A stretch of DNA of 64,000 bases. Origin: Purshia tridentata (Eukaryota > Streptophyta > Magnoliopsida > Rosales > Rosaceae). The translations under genes were made by a program, and so were the position numbers. The notes beneath the pieces are model-generated. The model was not told the DNA's origin. It worked only from the letters and a program-made list of their open reading frames with translations, and made no database searches. The stretch is taken from contig QANT01007288.1 of assembly GCA_003254885.1 (NCBI GenBank), positions 35,486 through 99,485 of the forward strand, given 5' to 3'. Shown piece by piece: positions 37,909 through 48,792 of this stretch (position 1 is the first letter of the stretch; each line of letters opens with the position of its first letter).

Positions 37909-39231
37909 CAGCCTGTGAACAAGAGCTTGTTACATATTTATGGTCATTAAAAATAGTGAGTAAAACTTCAAGAAGTCTTTTCGAATATCTATAACCTTAG
38001 CTGTTCAATAACAGATTCACACATGCATGCACACACACTCACACACGCAAATCCATTGGGCATAAGGGAAAGAAAAACTAACATTAAGTTTTGTAGTATC
38101 CCTGAGTTGATTAACAAGAAGTGGAACTGTAGCCACTCGGATCAGAATAGTTGTTAAAGCTATTGATGCCCACCTGGAAAAACAATTATCACTTTAGAGG
38201 ATGAACCAGAGCAAATTGGGGTCTTACTTCCAGGCAACACAAGTACCACAAACCATTGATGCTTCGACAATTGCAAAGTTCTTCAAATATGCATAGCATG
38301 CATTTAAAATGTAATATTCTTTTGGAACAGAAATGTAATAAAATATCGCTGTAAAATAAAATAAAAAATTGGTAACCATAAGCTTCATACTTCCATTTTA
38401 GCAGCACTACATCATTGTTTCATTATTTGAAGTGAAGAAATAAGCATATCTCCCCTAAATAAATCAAACAATCATTCCCATAAATAAATCAATGGAATCA
38501 AACAATCATACCTCTAATGTAAAACAAAAATAAAAATGAAGTGAAGAAAATAGGCACCATATGTGCATCCATATAAATGGAGTTCATCCAACAAATCATT
38601 GTTCAAGTATCAGATTGCAGAACATAACAACCATCTACAAAGTATCAGCATGAACTACAAACAGCACAAGAGTATTTATTAAAATCATACACAAACAGAC
38701 AAATAAACATCACAGATTCACAGATAACAAGAGAAGTCTCTCAAATCAATTCATTTACCAATTCAATCCAGTAAAAGAATGCACAGCATCAACCAAGTAC
38801 TGCAGGGCAGCAACAGGGGGAAAAGAATCTGCTGCAGCAGCAGCCACTTCGCTCACAGCAGGGGCTTGGGAGGTTACTACTTCCACCGTCTTATCCCCAA
38901 TGACCTCAGCAACATAACCAATGCCATCAAACTTATCAGACCCATCACCAATTGTGGATGACATATACCTACAATGAAAAGAGCCAAGCCCCATTTTCCA
39001 AGCCAATGATGAGCTTGTCATATCTCCACATAGAGAACCAAAACAAAATCCAATGGTTGAGTTGTAAGCCCCACTTGGAAAAATACTCTTGATAACGGGT
39101 TGAGATGAACTTGAATTTAGGGAATGTGGTTTAGTATCCTCATTGTTATCATGAAAAATGTGACTAAATGAAGGGTGTAAACGTCTCGTGACAATGGTTG
39201 CTGTGGTGGAGACGCTACGTCTATAAGCCAT
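35656..39231 (-). CDS. OXA1: Mitochondrial inner-membrane insertase OXA1-like (YidC/Oxa1/Alb3 family)
   Basis: Nine exons on the minus strand: 39231-38759, 38173-38083, 37712-37665, 37496-37438, 36862-36787, 36688-36557, 36313-36218, 36131-36077 and 35909-35656, giving 427 residues, close to the length I recall for Arabidopsis OXA1. The Arg/Ser/Thr-rich start (MAYRRSVSTTATIVTRR) is a typical mitochondrial presequence. The insertase domain begins at Trp158-Trp159 (WWASIALTT), with later hydrophobic segments around GPIFISFFLAI, LLMLPILTTLSFLI, ILAVIAVPVMM and ALFCYWITSNLFSL. The C-terminal tail is Lys/Arg-rich (ending KKKQKKR), as in Oxa1 proteins that bind mitochondrial ribosomes. It should insert mitochondrially encoded and some imported proteins into the inner membrane. 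An upstream AG at 39234 could be a 5' UTR splice acceptor. Mitochondrial rather than plastid targeting is inferred from family resemblance. Confidence 0.93.
37877..37905. repeat. (GA)n microsatellite in an OXA1 intron
   Basis: About 13 GA dinucleotides in an OXA1 intron, followed at about 38030-38050 by a short CA-rich run. Simple sequence repeats. Confidence 0.85.
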
Positions 39232-39475
39232 TTCTGGTAGGTAACTTCAGCTAAAGGGAGTAGATACCTAAACATTATAAAGAAATATTACATGTGCAAC
39301 ATAGAACAATGAAAAATAAGACATCAAGATCACAAAATTGTCTGCTACTTTGAGATGTTATATTCATAACACACTAGGTTTACAAGAAAATATAACAAAA
39401 AGGAGAAAAGAAAAGAAAAGAAAAGAAATATTGCAATCCTAAGTTTTGTGTTTTTTGGACTTTTACCGAGTTATA

Positions 39476-39760
39476 CTAGCTTAAGTGATACCTATTGTTT
39501 TCTGCGTCTTCACTACTGAAATATAGTAGGACCCAAAAGTCATACTCTTTCTCCCATTTCTCACTCCTGCTCTCAATCAACTCAAAGAATCTCTCACAAA
39601 GCATTTTCATAGATTCCACAGAAATGCTTGATAAGTCGGGATTAAGGCTTTCCATGTTATGCCAAGTAAAAGTTCGATATAAATGAACAAGTAGCTTAAC
39701 GCCCAACGAAAGAAACCCAAAAACAGAGTGCCCCAAATCATGAATCAAAGTATCAAACAT
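39476..39760 (-). other. 94-codon ORF upstream of OXA1, possible uORF or small gene
   Basis: A minus-strand frame with protein-like composition (Trp, His, Phe, Cys and mixed charges, not AT-driven repeats) starts at an ATG at 39760. It reads, for example, KMLCERFFELIES and EKWEKEYDFWVLLYF. It ends 245 bp upstream of the OXA1 ATG and overlaps a good donor-like AG|GTATC near 39493. It may be part of an OXA1 5' leader exon, an unrelated small gene, or chance. I do not recognise it. Confidence 0.3.
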
Positions 39761-41327
39761 TTAGGGCTTAAATTTTAATAACCCAGATGGGCTTTACATG
39801 AAAGATGAAAAGAATAGAAGCAGTGACTATATAGGAAGAGTTACCACAAAAATTTTACGTTGTTCTGCTATATTTCCTGAGAAGCCAAACAGAAATTAAT
39901 TATACAGCAAGAGAACCAATGGAAGCAATTACCTTTCTGACTCTTCTCAGTTCTCTTCTGGACGCGAAGGGACAGAACCTCCATCAACAGAAAAATGCTT
40001 CTGAATACAATGGGTTTGATGAAATGAAAAACAACGTATTTTAACCGACATGTCGTTGTAATCAAAGCTCTCATAACGACATCTTATAATATATGAGCGA
40101 CATAACTGTATGCACACAGACACCATGTTATCATCATTTCCATCATATACCAAGCAACAATTGTACTTTGTTACAGTTCCAGTCTTTCATATCGGAATAA
40201 AGGTTTGTACTTTGTTACACACTTATAACAACGATTGTACCATACAAAACATCATTAAAAAAGTAAAGTTGTAGTAATATATAAAATTTTCATCATTAAT
40301 CGAAGAAGTTAAAATTTTTTTTATACATTGATGCATTACCGTTTATACTTTTTTACGCTTACACCAACAATTAACCCTCAAAAGCTTGTTACCATATTTT
40401 TGTGTGTGCGCAATTACATGCAGCAGATGCAATTACACCTTCATGCTCTACGGGACTATATTGATTATTGAGTTAAGCAATTAATTAATGCCATAAAGGT
40501 GTTTGTCCCTTGCATGCAAAACCTGTGATATAGAGTTTCTGTAAAGTTGGGCACCTCAGAAGCTTATAACTAAGTTGTAAGGGTCCGGTTCCCACTGAAA
40601 TGGGGATTGAAAACCACCGCATCAACACTACGAACAGATTTAATTAATGATGTTGATGGGGCAGTAAGCAAGAAACCATGAGGTGATGAGGTTTGGGAGC
40701 AGTGATTCACAATGAAAATAATGGTGAAGTGTAATGGCAATGCAGTTTAGAGTTAAAGTCGGATAAAAAACAAAACAACAAAGGATCTAGATGGAAGAAA
40801 TTAACGAGTTAATGGCAATATCATAGCAAATAATATTAGAGGTTACTAACTATTTTTCTATATATGATATGACAAATTGCAATTTGGAGAGTGGGATGAT
40901 AATCGTTAGTGTTTTTTATACCATTTATGGACTGAATTTCACTGTAATTCAATTCGAAGCAAACATATTATTTTAAAGGAATTTAAAGTAAATAGGTACT
41001 TTTCAAGCACAAATTTTGACAATTATTTCAAAACAAAACAAAACAGGGACAGATATAATTCATAAATAGTAAAATCTTCTTTTATATATAACTGATGTTA
41101 TTCATTAATGGTTGAAGTACATTATACGGTTACAATTTATTTTATTTGTACTTTCTCATCACATCTGGAATACTAAATCTCTTGCTAGCAACCCTGCTTG
41201 AATAACCAAGATTACTCTGCATATTAATAAAACATTATTGCAGCCCTGCATGGCAAAAGAACAAAGGTGTTAGTACCTCTAATGCTTATACAAAGTAGGG
41301 GAGAGAGAGAGAGAGAGAGAGAGAGTA
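39761..41327. other. Intergenic, between OXA1 and the lipid-transfer gene
   Basis: AT-rich DNA, with the OXA1 promoter presumably in the first several hundred bases. No coding region or RNA gene is recognised. The right end (about 41130-41327) is probably the 3' UTR of the minus-strand lipid-transfer gene. Confidence 0.5.
41297..41326. repeat. (GA)n microsatellite next to the nsLTP stop codon
   Basis: About 13 GA (CT on the gene strand) repeats lie immediately after the stop codon of the lipid-transfer protein gene, in its 3' UTR or, if the gene has the small terminal intron seen in many nsLTP genes, in that intron. Confidence 0.85.
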
Positions 41328-41666
41328 TTACTTTGAGCAGTCAGTGTTTTTATCAATTGCAGGAAGAGTGAGGGACAGGCCACATTTCTTGGGAAGAAGA
41401 GAGACTTGAGAGGGATTGTAGTTTCCAATGGTGGACAACGCTTGCTTAAGGCACTGGCACACAGCTTGCCTGTCTGCTTGGGACTTGGTTTGGCCACTCA
41501 GGTCCTTAGCACCTTTGCAGCATGCCTCCGATGGCTGGTCACTACTCCCACCCCTCACAAAACTGAGACATGGAACCAAATTCTGGTTCACCGTAGAGCA
41601 AGAAGGTGCTGAATCTGTTGCTGAAAGCAGTAAGAGAACGGCTAAAAATCCGAATAGGCGAGTCAT
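41328..41666 (-). CDS. Non-specific lipid-transfer protein, type 1-like
   Basis: Single open frame of 112 residues. Residues 1-20 form a hydrophobic signal peptide (MTRLFGFLAVLLLLSATDSA), so the protein is secreted to the cell wall. The mature part has the eight-cysteine motif at Cys23, 33, 49-50, 70, 72, 95 and 110, spaced 9-15-CC-19-CxC-22-14. That is the type 1 pattern except for a slightly long second loop. Such proteins bind lipids in an internal cavity and act in cutin or wax transport and defence. Many nsLTP genes have a small intron just before the stop; here a possible donor (AA|GTAATA) overlaps the stop, so the last residue or two may differ. A TATA box (41767-41774) lies about 100 bp upstream. 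Confidence 0.88.
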   Translation of the reverse strand: MTRLFGFLAVLLLLSATDSAPSCSTVNQNLVPCLSFVRGGSSDQPSEACCKGAKDLSGQTKSQADRQAVCQCLKQALSTIGNYNPSQVSLLPKKCGLSLTLPAIDKNTDCSK

Positions 41667-41766
41667 GGCTGCTCCTAATCAAGATTATGATCACTTTGAA
41701 GAAGTGTTTGATGAAAGTTCCCAAGTTAAAATTGTAGTTGAGAGCTGAGTCTACAAGACTGCAAGG

Positions 41767-41774
41767 TATATATA
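41767..41774 (-). promoter_or_regulatory. TATA box of the lipid-transfer protein gene
   Basis: TATATATA about 100 bp upstream of the minus-strand ATG at 41666, a normal position for a plant core promoter. Confidence 0.55.
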
Positions 41775-42319
41775 CGAAAATGCTCTAATGCTTGAGCCTA
41801 TGTTTTCCAGCTTTAGAGTTCTCTAGTTGTTGTCATGCAAATTTCATGCAAGGGATCAGTTTCTACTTGAAATGGGGACTTCTAGCTCATGTTTCCATTG
41901 CGTGAATAACTACAAGTAGGATCTTCTGCTTATTCTGTGTTCATACTCTTCTTATGGTCAAAATGGTGTCGTCTTAAGGTTAATTTATATTGAAAAGACA
42001 ATTAAATGAGAAATACTTGCACGATAGCTGACACCATCGGATTAAGAAACGGGGTTATGGAACCATTATGTCAAATGCATTACAAATTTACAAGTAACGA
42101 CATTTTTTTTAGAGACAACCAATCATCCTCTTTCATACATTTTCTATAGAGTCTGAAACTCAACAAATAATTGCAGAAAAAAACAGCAATCTTTTGCCTA
42201 AATATTTTGAATATTTAAATAGAATACTACAATACACTATAAATAATGCTATTAACTGCACAAGACTAAACTATGTGTTTCTATATACATGTCGGAATGC
42301 TGCGTATTCAATATCTATA
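41775..42319. other. Intergenic: nsLTP upstream region and ATG6 3' flank
   Basis: No coding signal. The left part is the promoter of the lipid-transfer gene and the right part presumably the 3' UTR of ATG6. Confidence 0.5.
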
Positions 42320-45256
42320 TCAAGGGTTTGATGAGTTTCGGAACTTGGACTTGGAGTCGGTACCACGTCTTGTGTACAAAGAGCCTACCCCTGCAACTTC
42401 AGCGTGTGAAGACACTATTGCAGAAAGAGGCTGGAAGTTTGTATTACCAACAAACCAATAGAGAGCCCATTTCAAATTGCAGAGGGTGTACTTGAGAGCT
42501 TTAGTCCAATTCTCCTGCTTATTGAAACTTTGAGTGATAGAATAGTTTTCCACCTTGTCATTCTCAATTCTGCAAAAATAAAAGTATTTAGAGGTATAAT
42601 GACAAGTCTCTTCTCCAATAGAAATGAACAATTATAAATGACATTAAGTATGCGGACAACCATGCAGAAGAAAACTCGTCAAACCATTTAAGAATTATGC
42701 CTATGTTGCATATTTATCATAGATTTAAAACAATTCAAAGGCAAAACAAGATAAACTATGTAGCATTTATGAAAAAATAATACTACGGAAAGACAGCAAA
42801 TTTTTAAAATATGAAATAACATACTACCGATACAGACAGAAAAACTTACTTGTAGGGCAATTTAAAACACTTTTCAGGTGGTATGTTGTTTTCTTGGTCC
42901 TTAGAATTTGCAAACTCGGCAAAGTCCTTAAGGCATGTCAAGAACAGCGTCATTGCTTTGTCATAGCGAGTGCTCCAAAACAAGTTCACAGGACCAAACC
43001 TAATAAATACTCAAATCAATTAAAACATCCAACAAAATGTTGATAAACTATGTTAAAACTGAATTGTGAACAAGATACAATCCAAATATCAATACAGGTA
43101 CTTTCCAGAGAATCTTCTCCCATAACTTGCACATGAGAAATAGATACAAAGATTGGTTACCAATTTATAATAATCTAACCAAGCCACGCAACATTTGTGT
43201 GCTACCAATTAAATGGTAAATTACAATCTCTACTTCAGGCACCATGCACTGCTAAACTAAGGAGATCTACTAAAGTTCAAATTTACCAATATTGAAATTA
43301 TTTCAGACATATCCAATTAAATAGTGAGAAAAAAAAAATAGGCATTCTATACTTACAGCTCATAGGTATTGTTGTTGCTGTCCACAATCCGAGGGTAGCT
43401 TCCCATAGGAAGTATTTTTATTCGATATCTAGAAGGTAATGAATTAAGGCAATTTCAATACATTATGATATGAGAAATTAATTTCACCACAGCTTAAAAG
43501 ACAGATTCTTATGTGCCTTGTGAAAAGGATACAGAAATTTTGGCCGGAAATATTGGCACATCGTATGGAGTAGAAGGCAAGCTTGACCCCAGGCAGCATT
43601 TATCTCATCCCACTCAACCTAGTTGTTTTCACAACATGTTAAACATCAACATCAGAGCCTTCTTTCCTTCCCTCAAGAGTAGAAGGAAAGACGCAATTAA
43701 CTGGCCCTAAGACAATTCTCAAACGAGAAGGAAAATGCTTAGCTTTCTAACCGGAATTTTAGGAAGTCGTCCAAGTCGAAAATTGTTAATGGTTCCAAAT
43801 TCTCCATCATGCCAGATAGGAAAGGCATCATTGAGCACATTAGTTCGTTTCAACAATTCCAAGTGTGCCTGTGAAACTTCTATCTTCGCCAAAATTGCAT
43901 CTCTCTCTTCCTGTTAACCAATAAGTTTTTTTTCTTAACTCACAAGATAATATTCCAACAAGGCACCCAAATAATAATTCAAAATTATGGGAAATGAACA
44001 GTGTTTTGTCCATCTTGCTCAAACTTTGTTCCAAGAAAATTATAAAAAGAGGTATCATTTTTCCATAGAAAGAGGTATCATGTTTTCGCCCAACAGATGA
44101 CTAATGAAGAATTTATCCGACTAGGGGTACCACAATAAAAATAGATGTTTGCAGAGCATGATTCTCTTAGTCCTGTGAACATACCTATAAAACAATCACA
44201 ATTACATATCAAAGACAACACAAGTGCACAACACACATAAATTGATGAGGAAGACAAAATCCAACTGGTAAAAAACCAATATAGAATCAACAAAAGCACG
44301 ATAAGAAGACAAGCATTTATAATATAATAATTCTATACCCAAGAAACTTTTGAAACCATTTTAGGCTACACCAAAAAACAACATGAATTCAGAACAAATG
44401 CACTTCCTAGGGGATTGTAATGCAACTGCTAGAGAATAAGAGAAGTTATTGAGAAGAATACCAGCAACACACCTGATTTGCAATTAATTGAAACTGAAAA
44501 TTATTGAATTCGTGCCAGTACCTGTTACACATTAAGTTCAAGCAAAATCAACAATCAAGTCAAGGTTTACATAAAACAGGATGGTATAAGAGATGAATTT
44601 TGGAACAGAATCATAAACACTTAATATGTTTATCAGGAAGTGTACAAAAAGTTCAGCAAATAGCATTAAGACAAGAAATTTACCGCTCCTCCAATTCCTT
44701 AAATCTGCTAGATTTTAACTCAAGTTCCTTCAGTTCAGAATTTACTTCAGCATTCTGTTTCTCCATTTCTTCAATTGCTGCTTCAAGTTTTCTCTCTTCT
44801 TCCTCAATCTTAAATAGCATCCAGAAATGATCAAATGAGCATTTTAGGCCTCAATTTGAAAAATTATGTTACTAAAATAATCAAATATTAAATAAACACA
44901 CGTTTAAAGTTGATTAAATTTTTTTTTGATATAGGTCAATTACTGCAGGATTGCATGCATGCTAGTATTCTGGCCTCAAATTTAAAAACCCTCCAGTAAT
45001 ACAATGTGGACTCACAAATATGGCAAGTTCCAAAGAATATAAGCTATTTTCCAACCTAAGATATTGGAGGACACTGGAAGCTAGGATAAGACCTTAGATG
45101 TATTATATAAAAATGTGGACGAACAATAGTGCATCCCTGCTGGCCATGCAATCTCCAAATTCATCACTCCCCTAAATAAACATAGATTGGGTATAAAAAA
45201 AACCTTTCTCACTATCCAAAGATAAAATGTTTCTTAAAATGGATACTAACAACCTN

Positions 45257-45313
<57 letters not shown>

Positions 45314-46747
45314 AGGACTCACACAGTGACTCATGCATAAACAACATTTGCCAATTAAGCACCTTTAGTTTTTCCTTGAGAAAATCAGTCTCACTAAGAA
45401 CATCCCTTGTCTCTCCCTCCAATCGTTTAAGGCAGGCTTCATATGCAGTAATGTCCCTATTCACATCCTCAACCTCCTTGTCAAGTTTATCAGACAATAC
45501 CCTCATGCATTCAAGGCATAAAGGTTGCTCAACCTGGAAATATTAGCAGAAACATACAGATCAAAACTTCCTTCTTCAAAAAGAATTTCTGGAACCAACA
45601 TAATAGACTATCAAAGGAGACTATAAAAATAATTTAAGTTCATTTGTATCGTAACGCAATACTTGTGTTTGGGTGGTGGCAATTTCAAATGCACGTTTCA
45701 GGAGAGTGATTGTGGAATGAAACCCAGAATTGTTAGGCTGTAAAGGACCATTGGTTCCTCCATCAGGTGACGGCAATTGGGCCCCACCACCATCTACTGA
45801 GGACTCGGATTTATAAACAACCACAAACGACTCATCCATTGCCTTTCCAGACTGGCTTGTAGGGGTTGCTCCCCCACGGGGTCGAGGAGGGACTCCTTGT
45901 GCCTGGGGTTTTTGCTTTGGTAATACAACAAAAGAATTGTCCATCCGTGTCGATACTAACACACTGTTTGCCCCATGCATTGAAGAGCCCTGCATGCCTG
46001 CACATGTTCATCACCAAACTGCATCAATTAAGAAACAAAGCAACCAACAGATAATTCCTTTATCATCAATCATATCTAAGTAGTGGCTAGCTTTCACTTC
46101 TTCGCACATCACTGCACTGGGTTATATCAACAAACCCTTAACCCCTCAAAATAAAAAACTCAAACTTACACCGATAATGGCCAACTCTAGTGTTCATAAT
46201 CAAATAAAGTGCTTATTTGGATTTGTAAGTCCAACCCCGTTCCCATTCTCGTAAAGGTTCTCCAAAGAAAGAGTTGCTTACTTAATGTGAAATGCAGACT
46301 TAGCTCTTCACAATGGTCAATGCTATTACATATGAGCTAGCAATAAAACCGATTATTAGCTCAACATTAAATTAACGTCAAACTAGCATATTCAGGTTTT
46401 TCATACGCAATCAAAATTAAAATAAATTAAAAGATCAACAATTTCCTGGCCTAAATTTAGAATCAACACAATCTCACCCATTTAAACTCCAACTGAAACC
46501 CACCACAAGCTTTCAGAAACCAAATGGGGTTCTCAGTATTCGATTTCCAAAACAGAAATATAAGCTTATACATGCAAATACAATACATATGAAAAGATTA
46601 AAGGGAAAACTAACCAGGACGAGAGAAATCACTGAATTTATCGGCATAAGAATCGGCGCCAACGATGCAGAGAGAGTGGCGGCAGTTCTGGCAGACCCAT
46701 CTGGGCACATTCGGATCCACCGGAAAGCTCCGACCCTTCTCACCCAT
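42320..46747 (-). CDS. ATG6: Autophagy protein ATG6 / Beclin 1 / VPS30 homologue
   Basis: Ten exons on the minus strand: 46747-46615, 45997-45663, 45533-45363, 44808-44684, 44521-44473, 43910-43752, 43618-43533, 43428-43357, 42999-42850 and 42569-42320, giving 509 residues, the usual plant ATG6 size. The N terminus has the paired-Cys segment [11 protein letters not shown] Ser/Pro-rich linker contains [17 protein letters not shown] coiled coil spans about 157-270 ([16 protein letters not shown], then Glu/Lys-rich). The evolutionarily conserved BARA domain runs to the C terminus ([49 protein letters not shown]). ATG6 is a subunit of the class III PI3-kinase complex with VPS34 and VPS15, acting in autophagosome formation and vacuolar sorting. 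Start Met was chosen by homology to plant ATG6. The intron between exons 4 and 3 holds a long A tract with one N. Confidence 0.95.
45256..45312. repeat. Long poly(A) tract with an ambiguous base
   Basis: One N (45256) followed by about 56 consecutive A in an ATG6 intron. Such a run is hard to sequence, so its length is unreliable and the N marks an assembly join or uncertain base. It does not affect the coding exons. Confidence 0.9.
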
Positions 46748-47823
46748 CAAATCCCTGTGAATAATTTTTGTCGGGTCTGTTTGCTGTGAGTGGAAGGCTC
46801 TTGGATTCGTATTAGAGACAAAGTTTTCTTCTTCTTTTTTTCTTTTCTTTTTTTTGCGAAGGACCAAATCAAAATCTATCTTCTCTTTGTTTCAGCTCAC
46901 CAAGCAAATCATAACAGTCATGGAGTTTGTTTGCTTGTGAAATTGATTTTCTGCTTCTTGCGCTCTTCACTATTTAGGAGAGAAGAAAAAAAAAATTATA
47001 TATATATATGTTTTTGGGGACGAGATGCGTTAGTGGATTAGACCTTTGCCATTTGGTCCTTGCGTCGCTTGGGTCGGATTCCTTAAATGGAAGTCGGGGT
47101 GAATTATTGTACATGATCGGAATATTACGGGGTATGTTAACATGACATTATAGTCGTATATTATAAATTTTCTTAGTTGCAATGCTATTTTGAGTTTGTA
47201 TAATTGCCTCATAAGATTTTGAGTTAAATACATTAAACGCTCTTTGAATTATAATCCATTTTCTAATTTGATCAACAAATTTAATTTTTTTTATTCTATC
47301 GAACTTTATGGCATAGACTTATAATTAAAAAAATTATATGACGGAGTTTTGAACTATAGTATGTAAGGTAATCTTATCCTTTTTGCCTATGATAAAAAAC
47401 ATGTCATCTAAGTCCACATGTTTATGAATTTAGACAAAATAAATCGTTAGATTAATATGCGTCATACTCACTTTGCATATATATAATTAATTTCATATCA
47501 ATTTTTGAGTCATATTTTTGTGTTAAATCAAATATTGTCATTATTATTGTTGTCATTTTAAATAAATAATACCATTTAGCAAAAATTTTATATCAACTTA
47601 TGTGGCATGTTTTGATTTGGCCAACACTTTTTTGAAATTTACAATATTAGAACATATTTATCTTTTAGATATTAAATTAACTCTCAAATTTGATGTTAAC
47701 TATATCAAACTCCAATGATGATTCTAAATCCTAAATTAAGCAACTAGGGGATGAGATCAAATGAAAAAGAAAAAGTTGGTGATTAAAGCTGAAAAAAAAA
47801 TTATCAAGAAGGTTGGGCTAGCC
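46748..47823. other. Divergent intergenic region upstream of ATG6
   Basis: The first few hundred bases should contain the ATG6 promoter and 5' UTR. The rest is AT-rich without coding content. It continues into the hAT copy that separates ATG6 from SDE2. Confidence 0.5.
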
Positions 47824-48537
47824 AAAGCCGGCCCTGAAGGAGTGCACGGAGTGAAACGGCCTAGGACCCACGTTTAAAGGGGCCCACAAGATTTATATTT
47901 TATATATATATTTATATATTAAAAATAAATTATGCTGTAAAAAAAATAATAAAGAACCATCTATATTGATGATTCTATTGACTTATTTTAAGGCCCAATG
48001 AAGGCCCAAAAAAAAAATTTACAATAATCAGAAAAAAGCCTAAAAAGCTAAAGAGTAAAGGTTGGTTAGTTGGTTTTTGGGAATTGGTAATGTAACTCTA
48101 TTCTCCAAAGAAAAGAAACTTATTCGCAAGAGTTTAGAGGTAGAGGATTAATGGATTAACTGATTAAGGACAGAAGGCGTAAAGTCAAGAGCTAAGAGAA
48201 ATACCTTCATCGCTTGAAGAAAGTGGCTTCTGACTTTACTCCTCCTATTTTTTTTTTTGATTGACCAATGAGTAGTGGGCACTTTTAGACTTTTTAGTGA
48301 GGGAAATTTTAATCACAGTCTAATAGAGAAAATTAAAGAATTTAATCTTTAATTAAAGGAGTTGGATACAAGATATTTGGGTGTTGTTGATTCTAAATTT
48401 TGTTAATAAAATATTGATTTCAAATTCTTAATTGGCAATTGTTTTGCAAAAAAAATTTTATTTTTGTACAACTAAATTTAGGAGCTCAATTTAAATTTTC
48501 ACTCCTAAGCTTTCCAAAAGTCAGGACCGGCCCTAAA
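47824..48537 (+). mobile_element. Non-autonomous hAT-type element (third copy)
   Basis: A third member of the family at 657-2008, about 714 bp. It starts near AAAGCCGGCCCTGA and ends TCAGGACCGGCCCTAAA. The 7-bp direct repeat GCTAGCC flanks it (47817-47823 and 48538-48544), a near-complete hAT target duplication. Internal landmarks are shared with the other copies: the GGGGCCCACAA motif, the AAAGAACCATCTATATTGAT block and the GCTCAATTTAAATTTTC block. Relative to them it carries an extra segment of about 75 bp around 48225-48300. It lies about 255 bp upstream of the SDE2 start codon. Confidence 0.85.
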
Positions 48538-48792
48538 GCTAGCCGTCAGAGAGCATTATTTTTTAAGAATTATGTAAAAAAACAAAAAATAAAAATCTTA
48601 CCCAAATAAAATACAATACCCGACCCGGTATTTGATCCAGAACAGGCTAATATCAAACCCGAGAACCATATACTTATAAAATCCAATCCCTTAACCTTAA
48701 CCACATCTGCTTTACTTTTCCTTCTCCCCTTCAACTCGATCGCCATCAATCTTGGTCCTTGCAAACCCTAGCGAGCTCTTCAATTTTCAACA
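48538..48792 (+). promoter_or_regulatory. Proximal upstream region of SDE2 with telo-box
   Basis: An AAACCCTAG telo-box lies at 48763-48771, 21 bp before the ATG, probably within the promoter or 5' leader. Telo-boxes are common near starts of plant genes of the translation and RNA machinery. The regulatory role is inferred. Confidence 0.5.
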
